Positions 58,009 through 64,000 of a stretch of 64,000 nucleotides of DNA are shown piece by piece. The translations under genes and the position numbers were made by a program. The notes below the pieces were generated by a model. It saw only the letters and a program-made list of their open reading frames with translations, did not search any database and was not told where the DNA came from. How positions within the stretch are numbered: position 1 is the stretch's first letter; the number at the start of each line of letters is the position of its first letter. The stretch covers positions 1-64,000 of the forward strand of contig NZ_JAKOIW010000003.1 of the NCBI RefSeq assembly GCF_022206305.1, read 5' to 3'. Source of the DNA: Gordonia sp. 'Campus'. GTDB taxonomy: Bacteria > Actinomycetota > Actinomycetes > Mycobacteriales > Mycobacteriaceae.

Positions 58009-59424
58009 ATGGCGAGTCGGAAGAAGCAGATCCAAACCGTGCTGGCGGCGGCGAGCCGGCGGTACCCGAGCTCGGCGCGACCTCTGGCCGAGCCACCCGA
58101 GGGCTCGGACCTCAAGCCGGTGATGGGCGACCCGGGGATCCCGTGGCTCGGCAACACGCTGGAGGCCCTGGTCGACCCGCTGAAGTCGGCGATGGACCGT
58201 TACGAGAGGTACGGCCAGGTGTCGTGGTCGGGTGCGCTCGGCATGAACATGGTCACCCTCGTCGGACCGGATGCCATCGAGGCCGTCTGGATGAACCGCA
58301 AGAAGGCGTTCTCCAGCGAACTCGGCTGGGAGCCGATGATCGGCCCGTTCTTCCGCCGCGGAGTCATGCTCATGGACTTCGACGAGCACATGCAGCACCG
58401 CCGCATCATGCAGCAGGCGTTCAGCCGGCCCCGGCTCAACGGCTACCTCGACATCATGACGCCGCACATCGAGAAGACCCTGGCCAACTGGGAGGTGGGC
58501 AACGGCTTCCGCATGTACTCCCGGACCAAGGACCTCACGCTCTCGCTGGCGACCGAGGTGTTCATGGGTGCGCACGTCAGCGAATCCGAGGCCCACCGCC
58601 TCGAGCACGCTTTCGAGGCTGCCGTGCGCGGCGGCCAGGCGATGGTCCGCAAGGACGTCGGCAACTGGACCTGGGCGCAGGGCCTCCGCGGTCGCGAGGC
58701 GCTGCAGGAGTGGTTCCGCTCCGAGATCCCGCTGCGTCGCGGCAACGACGGCGACGACCTCTTCAGCGTGTTGTGCAACGCCGAGAGCGACGAGGGGGAG
58801 ACCTTCTCCGACGAGGACATCGTCAACCACATGATCTTCGTGATGATGGCCGCGCACGACACCAGCACCATCGCACTGTCGATGCTGACCTACTTCCTGG
58901 GCCGTAACCCCGAGTGGCAGCAGCGCCTCCGCGAGGAATCGCTCGCGCTCGACAAGCCGACGATCGACTACGACGACGTCGACAAGCTCCCCAGCATGGA
59001 GCTCGCGTTCAAGGAGACGCTGCGTCTCAACGCCCCGGTCGGCATGCTGTTCCGCATGGCCATCGAGGACACCGAGGTCTGCGGCCACTACATCCCGAAG
59101 GGCACCCTGCTCGCCATCCACCCGTGGGCGACCATGCTGCGCAAGGAATGGTGGCCGAACCCGAACCACTTCGATCCGGAGCGCTTCTCCGACGAGCGTC
59201 GCGAGGACAAGGTCCACCGATTCGCGTGGGCACCTTTCGGCGGTGGCGCACACAAGTGCATCGGCCTGTATTTCGGTGGCATGGAGGTCAAGTCGATCCT
59301 CCACCAGATGCTGCAGCGCTTCGAGTGGGACGTCCCGGCCGGCTACCGCCCCGAGCTGACCTACGGCACCGGCCCGACCCCGGCCGACGGCCTGCCGATC
59401 AACCTGCGGCACCGAAAGATCTGA
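58009..59424 (+). CDS. cytochrome P450, CYP136-like
   Basis: 471 residues. I-helix AAHDTST, ExxR motif Glu336-Arg339 (KETLR), and the haem loop FGGGAHKCIG with Cys417. The order AEPPEGSDLKPVMGD ... MIGPFFRRGVMLMDFDEHMQHRRIMQQAF closely follows M. tuberculosis CYP136 as remembered; its substrate is unknown. No ferredoxin or reductase gene is adjacent. The ATG at 58009 has a GGGGAG site 10 bases upstream; ATGs at 57991 and 57958 are alternatives. A TTGAAA at 57931 could be a -35 box. Confidence 0.88.
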   Translation: MASRKKQIQTVLAAASRRYPSSARPLAEPPEGSDLKPVMGDPGIPWLGNTLEALVDPLKSAMDRYERYGQVSWSGALGMNMVTLVGPDAIEAVWMNRKKAFSSELGWEPMIGPFFRRGVMLMDFDEHMQHRRIMQQAFSRPRLNGYLDIMTPHIEKTLANWEVGNGFRMYSRTKDLTLSLATEVFMGAHVSESEAHRLEHAFEAAVRGGQAMVRKDVGNWTWAQGLRGREALQEWFRSEIPLRRGNDGDDLFSVLCNAESDEGETFSDEDIVNHMIFVMMAAHDTSTIALSMLTYFLGRNPEWQQRLREESLALDKPTIDYDDVDKLPSMELAFKETLRLNAPVGMLFRMAIEDTEVCGHYIPKGTLLAIHPWATMLRKEWWPNPNHFDPERFSDERREDKVHRFAWAPFGGGAHKCIGLYFGGMEVKSILHQMLQRFEWDVPAGYRPELTYGTGPTPADGLPINLRHRKI

Positions 59425-59500
59425 CCCGCTGCCTCAGCCCCGACGAGCGAAGGCGACCACCGCTTCCCGAGGTGTGAGGGCGAAGGCGACAATTGCTTCG

Positions 59501-59602
59501 CTCCCTGAGGTGTGAGGAGCGCAAGCGACGAGCCACGAAGGGCCCCAGCTGTGATATCGGCTGGGACCCTTCGAGGCTCGCTGCGCTCGCACCTCAGGGA
59601 GC
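59501..59602. repeat. long palindromic repeat (hairpin)
   Basis: Left arm 59501-59549 (CTCCCTGAGGTGTGAGGAGC ...) and right arm about 59560-59602 (... CTCGCACCTCAGGGAG) pair over about 40 bases around a TGTGATATC loop, with degenerate partial copies from 59450. The same sequence is inside cobN. It may also serve as a terminator for the P450 gene. Confidence 0.85.
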
Positions 59603-59625
59603 AGACTTCGCCGCCCGCAGACCCT

Positions 59626-59709
59626 CGTCGACCGTGCACCCTTTTCCGTCGACTGTGCGGGTGTTTCCGTCGACCGTGCGTCGTTTGGCGTCGACCGTGC
59701 AGTCCACTC
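59626..59709. repeat. four tandem 21-bp repeats with a CGTCGACCGTGC core
   Basis: Units start at 59626, 59647, 59668 and 59689. The first 12 bases are nearly constant (CGTCGACYGTGC) and the last 9 vary. The array fills the remainder of the gap before the FKBP gene. No protein is supported. Confidence 0.85.
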
Positions 59710-59728
59710 GAACGCCAAACGTCAGCCC

Positions 59729-60343
59729 CTACGACGCGTTGAGGATGCTGATCTCGAAGACGAGCGTGTCACCGACCTCGATGCCCGCCTGGGGGTTTCC
59801 GGAGGCGTAACCGTCGGCGGAGGTCATTGCGACGCCCACCTTGGACCCCACCTTCTGCCCGGCGATCGCCTTGCTGAATCCGGGGATGACGCCGTCGAGC
59901 GGGAAGTCGACCGGCGTGCCGCTCTCGTACGCGCTGTCGAAGGTCTGACCCGTGCGGCCGTTCACCCCGACGTAGCAGACGCTGACCGATGCGGTCTCCG
60001 GCACGATGGCGCCATCGCCCTCGACGAGCGTCTTCACCTGGGTGTCGGTCACGCTCAGCGGCGTCTCGATGGTGATCTTCGGCGCCTCGGTCGCCGTCGA
60101 CGCGACCATCTGGAGTCCGCCGGTGGCACCCTTCTCGCTCCACTGCGGTGTGGCATCGGCCTTGGCGGGTGCGGTGGGGCAGCTCGCCGCGCCCGAGTCG
60201 GAGCCACCGGCGTCGGCTCCTCCCGTTGCCGCTGTCGCGGTCGGTTCCGTTGTGCCGGAACCGGAATCGGAATCAGAGCTGCAGCCGGCCACGGTCAGGA
60301 CCACTGCGGCGCCCAGGACGAGGATCGCGTTCTTGATGTTCAC
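59729..60343 (-). CDS. FKBP-type peptidyl-prolyl isomerase lipoprotein
   Basis: 204 residues. Signal peptide with lipobox (VLTVAGC, Cys21), then an acidic Ser/Gly/Thr linker, and an FKBP domain from about 95 to the end. FKBP features: VCYVGVNGRTGQTFDSAYESG, FPLDGVIPGFSKAIAGQKVGSKV and GDTLVFEISIL. It should assist folding outside the membrane; Tat or Sec export is followed by acylation, and Lnt is encoded nearby. The GTG is set by a TAGCGT box 7 bases upstream. Confidence 0.92.
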   Translation of the reverse strand: MNIKNAILVLGAAVVLTVAGCSSDSDSGSGTTEPTATAATGGADAGGSDSGAASCPTAPAKADATPQWSEKGATGGLQMVASTATEAPKITIETPLSVTDTQVKTLVEGDGAIVPETASVSVCYVGVNGRTGQTFDSAYESGTPVDFPLDGVIPGFSKAIAGQKVGSKVGVAMTSADGYASGNPQAGIEVGDTLVFEISILNAS

Positions 60344-60350
60344 CCAGGGA

Positions 60351-60356
60351 ACGCTA
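60351..60356 (-). promoter_or_regulatory. -10 hexamer (TAGCGT), leaderless promoter of the FKBP gene
   Basis: Minus-strand TAGCGT, 7 bases, then the GTG at 60343. Confidence 0.55.
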
Positions 60357-60372
60357 CCCGAGCCGCACGAAG

Positions 60373-60837
60373 TCACCGAGAGCTGCGACCGGCCAGAATG
60401 CGGGCCGCCCGGTCGAGATCCGCTCGCACGGCTCGCGCGGCCGGCCACCGGGTCGCACTCAGCACGAGCCCGCCGACAGCCGGAACCGTCAGCACCGCTT
60501 CGGCGTGCACGTCGGTACCGCCTTCACGCTCCTCGAACGTCAGCGTCAGCACCGCATCGACCGAACGCCACCGTCCGATCTCGCGCCACACTCGCCCCGG
60601 TTCGCAGGCCGTGACCTCCATCCGCGGCGACACACCCGGCACGACGGTGACGTCGGTCCAGCTGGTGCCGACCCCGCCCGCCCGGTCACCGACCTGCCGA
60701 AGATCGTCGATGCGACGCAGACTCGACTGCCACTCCGGACGGTTCGCCGGGTCGGCGAGGTAGTCGAAGACGACGTCGATCGGCGCGTCGAACGCGACCA
60801 CCGAGTCGATGACGGTGACGCGGGCGGGGGAGAGCAT
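60373..60837 (-). CDS. SRPBCC-family (START-like) protein
   Basis: 154 residues. The helix-grip fold of polyketide cyclase/dehydrase-like proteins: VIDSVVAFDAPIDVVFDYLADPANRPEWQSSLRRID at the start, and a long C-terminal helix after AVGGLVLSATRWPA. These bind hydrophobic ligands; the ligand is unknown. Its ATG overlaps the stop of the upstream LLM oxidoreductase (TGATG), so it is the last gene of a minus-strand operon. Confidence 0.85.
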   Translation of the reverse strand: MLSPARVTVIDSVVAFDAPIDVVFDYLADPANRPEWQSSLRRIDDLRQVGDRAGGVGTSWTDVTVVPGVSPRMEVTACEPGRVWREIGRWRSVDAVLTLTFEEREGGTDVHAEAVLTVPAVGGLVLSATRWPAARAVRADLDRAARILAGRSSR

Positions 60838-61871
60838 CAGCGGATCAGTCCGGCGAGCTGCTCGACCTCGGCGACGCTCCCGGGCGACACGAGCATCGTG
60901 GTGACCCCGCACGACTCCCACACCTTGATCTGCTCGCGGACGTGGTCGAGGTCGCCCACGATCGCCGAATCCTCGACGACGGCATCCGGAATGATCTGTG
61001 CCGCCTCGTCTTTCCGGTTGCTGCGGAAGAGCGCGGTGACCTCGTCGACGACGTCGGCGTAACCCATCCGGCGGTACACCTCGGCGTGGAAATTGGTGTC
61101 TTCGCTACCCATTCCGCCCATGTACAGGGCCAGGAATGGCTTGATGGCCGCGTAGGTGCCCTCTTTGTCGTCGGTGACCACGATCTGTGCGGTGGCACAG
61201 ATCTCGAAGTCCTCCCGGCTTCGTCGCGCACCGGGACGGGTGAAACCCTCGTCGAGCCACCCGTTGTAGGTGTCCGCCATCCGCGGGGTGTAGAACAGCG
61301 GCAGCCACCCGTCGGCGATCTCGGCCGCCAGTGCGACGTTCTTGGGGCCTTCCGCGCCGAGCATCACGGGGATGTCGCTGCGCAGCGGGTGCGTGATCGG
61401 CTTGAGCGTCTTGCCCAGTCCCGAGGCGCCCTCACCGTCGAACGGCAGCGGGTAGTGCGGGCCGGCGCTGCTGACGGGCGCCTCTCGTGCCCACACCTGA
61501 CGCATGATGTCGATGTACTCGCGTGTGCGCGCAAGGGGTTTGGCGAACTTCTGCCCGTACCATCCTTCGACGACCTGCGGTCCCGAGACGCCCAGTCCGA
61601 CGATGTGCCGCCCGCCCGACAGATGGTCGAGGGTGAGTGCGGCCATCGCGCAGGCGGTCGGCGTACGGGCCGAGAGCTGCAGCACCGAAGTCCCCAGGCG
61701 CACACGCTCGGTCGATGAACCCAGCCAGGCGAGAGGCGTGTAGGCATCGGATCCCCACGCCTCGGCGGTGAAGATGCTGTCGAAGCCGGCCGATTCCGCC
61801 GCGGCGACGAGTTCGGCGTGATGGGCAGGCGGTTGTGCACCCCAATATCCGAGCTGCAGACCGAGTTTCAC
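60837..61871 (-). CDS. LLM-class F420-dependent oxidoreductase
   Basis: 344 residues, luciferase-like TIM barrel. N-terminal KLGLQLGYWGAQPPAHHAELVAAAESAGFDSIFTAEAWG, then GTSVLQLSARTPTACAMAALTLDHLSGGR and GLGVSGPQVVEGWYG, the pattern of mycobacterial F420-dependent members. Substrate unknown. GTG start overlaps the stop of the SnoaL-like gene (GTGA). Confidence 0.9.
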   Translation of the reverse strand: MKLGLQLGYWGAQPPAHHAELVAAAESAGFDSIFTAEAWGSDAYTPLAWLGSSTERVRLGTSVLQLSARTPTACAMAALTLDHLSGGRHIVGLGVSGPQVVEGWYGQKFAKPLARTREYIDIMRQVWAREAPVSSAGPHYPLPFDGEGASGLGKTLKPITHPLRSDIPVMLGAEGPKNVALAAEIADGWLPLFYTPRMADTYNGWLDEGFTRPGARRSREDFEICATAQIVVTDDKEGTYAAIKPFLALYMGGMGSEDTNFHAEVYRRMGYADVVDEVTALFRSNRKDEAAQIIPDAVVEDSAIVGDLDHVREQIKVWESCGVTTMLVSPGSVAEVEQLAGLIR

Positions 61872-62278
61872 TGATTCGCCCCTTCGGATTCGGCAGCAGC
61901 TTCGGCAGCGATCTGGTCGAATTGGGCACCCATCGCCTCGGCGACGGCCTGGGCGCCCGACAGCGGCCGGACCATCACCATCAGGTCGTCGATCTTTTCT
62001 TCGGCGTTGACGTGGATGAAGTCGCATCCGGTGATCTTCTTGCCGCCCACCACGGCTTCGAAGACGAGTGCCGAGTCCTGCCCGCCGGCGTCGTTGATCT
62101 CCCGGATGTAGCGGAAGTCCTCGAAGACGCGCAGCACGCCCCGCAGGATGGCCGCGGTGATCGCCTTGCCCGGATACGGCTTGAACGCGACCGGACTGGT
62201 GAACACGACGTCGTCGGCGAGCAGCGATCTCATCGCCTGCTCGTCGCGCGCCTCGACGGCATCTCGGAACTGCTTCAT
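61868..62278 (-). CDS. SnoaL-like (NTF2-fold) protein
   Basis: 136 residues. MKQFRDAVEARDEQAMRSLLADDVVFTSPV at the N-terminus is typical of NTF2-like small-molecule-binding proteins or isomerases; the FDFI/VNAEEKIDDLMVMVRP part completes the cone. It lies between EamA and the LLM oxidoreductase with four-base overlaps on both sides, so it may help handle the same compound. Confidence 0.82.
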   Translation of the reverse strand: MKQFRDAVEARDEQAMRSLLADDVVFTSPVAFKPYPGKAITAAILRGVLRVFEDFRYIREINDAGGQDSALVFEAVVGGKKITGCDFIHVNAEEKIDDLMVMVRPLSGAQAVAEAMGAQFDQIAAEAAAESEGANQ

Positions 62279-63234
62279 ACGTCGACCTCCCTGTCGATGG
62301 ATCTCGGTTCGACGCTAACCGATGTCCCGCGACGCGGGGCCAGGAGTACGACCAACGCGGTGGCCAGTACGGCGATGCCCAGCCATCCGACGACGGTGAT
62401 CGGTTCGGCGAGCACCACGACGGCCAACGCTGTCGCCACGGCCGGTTCGATCAACGTGATGGTGGTGGCCGTGGAGCTGTCGATGCGACCGAGCCCGCGA
62501 CTGAACAGCACGTACCCGAGGAACTGTGGGACCACGACGAGATAACCGAGAACGACGAGGGTGTGCGGATGCTCGACGATCGTCGGCACACCGACCGCGA
62601 CCACCGGCACCAGCAGCAGTCCGCCGAGGCCCATGACACTGCCGGCCGCGGCGCCGCGCGGGACGGACCGGTTCATCAGCCGGCGCATCGCCCACGAGAA
62701 TCCGGCGTACGTCAGCCCCGCCAGCAGACCGAGACCGACACCGAGCGCGGCCGAATAACCGCCGGAGACCGTGTCCGCGTGCGACGACTCGCTGCGCGAC
62801 AGTGCGAGGGCGGCGCTACCGACGATGCCGAGCATGCAGGCGGCGCTCCATCGCCGGGTGAGTCGCCGGTTGTCGGCGATCCGCTCGATGACCGCCGACA
62901 CCAGTGGCGCCGACGCCAGCGACACCACGGTGCCGAGTGCGACGCCACCGATGCGCATCGAGCCGAAGAAGCACAGCGGGTAGACCATCACGCAGACACC
63001 GCCCACCACGACGACCCGCCACTGCGCGATCAGCGCGCTCCACGAGGCGCGGAGCACGCGTACGTTGGCCGCAGCCTGCAGGAGCCCCCCGCCGCACATC
63101 GCGACCGCGCCGATGGTGACGGCGCTGAGCGCCGGTGCGAGCGCGGCGACCGTGCCCGAAGTACCCCACAGGATGGCGGTGAGCGCCACCGCAACCATCC
63201 CGACGCGCTCCGACGATCGGGCGTCGCCGCTCAT
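62275..63234 (-). CDS. EamA/DMT-family transporter
   Basis: 319 residues with ten membrane helices in two EamA repeats (first from GMVAVALTAILWGTSGTVAAL, second from ALGVGLGLLAGLTYAGFSWAM). DMT proteins export amino acids, metabolites or drugs; the cargo is unknown. ATG start overlaps the glycosyltransferase stop (ATGA), and its stop overlaps the SnoaL-like start (ATGA). Confidence 0.88.
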   Translation of the reverse strand: MSGDARSSERVGMVAVALTAILWGTSGTVAALAPALSAVTIGAVAMCGGGLLQAAANVRVLRASWSALIAQWRVVVVGGVCVMVYPLCFFGSMRIGGVALGTVVSLASAPLVSAVIERIADNRRLTRRWSAACMLGIVGSAALALSRSESSHADTVSGGYSAALGVGLGLLAGLTYAGFSWAMRRLMNRSVPRGAAAGSVMGLGGLLLVPVVAVGVPTIVEHPHTLVVLGYLVVVPQFLGYVLFSRGLGRIDSSTATTITLIEPAVATALAVVVLAEPITVVGWLGIAVLATALVVLLAPRRGTSVSVEPRSIDREVDV

Positions 63235-64000
63235 CCGCGTGCCGGCTGCGGGTGACGCGCGTAGAACTCGAGATGGCGTCGTGCGGCGTCGTCCCAGGTG
63301 AGTGACGCAGACAGCGCCTGCCCCGCCTGACGTCGGTCGTCATCGGGCTCCAGGGACTTCTCGAGTGCCGTCGCGAGTTCGGGCACGGTCGAGGCATAGG
63401 TCACGGTGTCGCCGAACACTTCTCGCAGGATCGGCAGGTCCCGCGCGACCACCGGCCTGCCCGCGGCCAACGCCTCCATCGCCGCGAGCCCGAATCCCTC
63501 CTTCACCGACGGGAACGCGAACGTTAGACACGCGGCGACGAGCGATGGCAGGTCGTTGTCGGCGACGTTACCGAGCACCACGGGTTCGATGCCCAGGGCG
63601 GCTCGGCGACGGTCGAACTCGGCGCGATAGTCGCGGTAGTCGAACAGGGTCTCGCCACCGGCGAAGACCAGCGTCAGATCCGGATGACGCTCCCGCAGTG
63701 CCGCATACGCCTCGAGGAGGTCGATGCTTCCCTTGCGGGGTTCGATCCCGCCCACCGCGAGCACGTAGTCACCGAGCTGTTCCGACCATCGTCGTCGTGC
63801 GTCGGTGGCGGGCGGGGAGTCCGAGGCGGCGTCGGCGAACCGTTGGTGGGCAACGCCGTTGGGGATCACGGTCGGGTCCAGGCCCCAGCCTTGCCGCACC
63901 TCCTCGGCTACCGCACGCGACACGCAGATCCGGGCATATGGTGCGACGACGGCCTTCTCGTGGCACTCGACGAGGACGGGCGTCGTGAACTGGTCGAGGT
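63231..64000 (-). CDS. GT4-family glycosyltransferase, cut by the window edge
   Basis: The C-terminal 256 residues are visible. GT-B fold, GT4 features: ICVSRAVAEEV, VIPNGVAHQRF, VLAVGGIEPRKGSIDLLEAY, and the nucleotide-sugar site FPSVKEGFGLAAMEALAAGRPVV with the EGFGLAAMEA glutamates. The start is outside the window. Last gene upstream in the coupled minus-strand operon; donor and acceptor unknown. Confidence 0.88.
   Translation of the reverse strand, partial: LDQFTTPVLVECHEKAVVAPYARICVSRAVAEEVRQGWGLDPTVIPNGVAHQRFADAASDSPPATDARRRWSEQLGDYVLAVGGIEPRKGSIDLLEAYAALRERHPDLTLVFAGGETLFDYRDYRAEFDRRRAALGIEPVVLGNVADNDLPSLVAACLTFAFPSVKEGFGLAAMEALAAGRPVVARDLPILREVFGDTVTYASTVPELATALEKSLEPDDDRRQAGQALSASLTWDDAARRHLEFYARHPQPARG

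Noticed and set aside
59626..59709. CRISPR array at the 21-bp repeats
   Set aside because: The unit is too short, there are only four copies, and there are no cas genes.
59434..59718. A 94-codon minus-strand protein with ARST repeats
   Set aside because: It is made entirely from the palindromic and tandem repeats, with no ribosome site or known family.

Overview
The window is high-GC actinobacterial DNA from a mycolic-acid-type bacterium (order Mycobacteriales). The evidence is a complete Pup-proteasome locus, RbpA, a Ppm/Lnt pair, F420-dependent enzymes, and a gene order that matches the Mycobacterium tuberculosis stretch from Rv2119 down to Rv2049c as I remember it. Gordonia or a close relative is my guess from style; no rRNA or species marker is present. 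No tRNA, rRNA, CRISPR array, insertion sequence or prophage was seen.

Layout. 1-16.2 kb: a RecB-like nuclease (cut by the window edge), trmI, the proteasomal ATPase arc, an FHA-FHA-ABC exporter, an alpha-glucan phosphorylase, then dop, pup-prcB-prcA, pafA and pafB-pafC. Together these form the tagging (PafA), detagging/deamidation (Dop), unfolding (ARC) and degradation (PrcBA) chain for Pup-marked proteins, with the PafBC DNA-damage activator alongside. 16.2-24.3 kb: tatA-tatC-helY, a DUF4333 membrane protein, a 5'-3' exonuclease, pepE and an F420-type biliverdin-reductase-like protein. 24.3-35.3 kb: aerobic cobalamin synthesis, with SDR-cobL-cobM-cobK on the plus strand, cobG-cobH-cobIJ on the minus strand, and cobN behind a cobalamin riboswitch. 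35.5-43.8 kb: fxsA, an amidohydrolase, lnt-ppm, rbpA, a zinc-finger protein, a DUF475/TerC membrane protein and small conserved proteins, ending in a frameshifted VOC gene. 43.9-52.7 kb: an MpaB-like protein, an FAD oxidoreductase, a GlgC-like nucleotidyltransferase with a phosphohexomutase, an AraC/VOC pair and a UvrA paralogue. 52.8-56.6 kb: an accessory block with a DUF222-HNH protein under a LexA-type box, a GNAT acetyltransferase, and a retron-type reverse transcriptase preceded by about 400 bases of non-coding, hairpin-rich DNA. 56.6-64 kb: a GT87 mannosyltransferase-like protein, a CYP136-like P450, a repeat-rich gap, an FKBP lipoprotein, and a tightly coupled minus-strand operon (glycosyltransferase, EamA, SnoaL-like, LLM F420 oxidoreductase, SRPBCC).

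Regulatory style. About sixteen genes have a TANNNT-type -10 hexamer ending 6-8 bases before the start codon, the signature of leaderless transcription; in several cases this settled the start. Operons are densely coupled through ATGA, GTGA and TTGA overlaps.

Most unusual items: the reverse transcriptase with its structured upstream region (retron candidate); a palindromic repeat inserted in frame three times inside cobN, with relatives in a non-coding hairpin at 59.5 kb; overlapping alternative hairpins in the rbpA leader; and a one-base frameshift that cuts off the end of a VOC protein.
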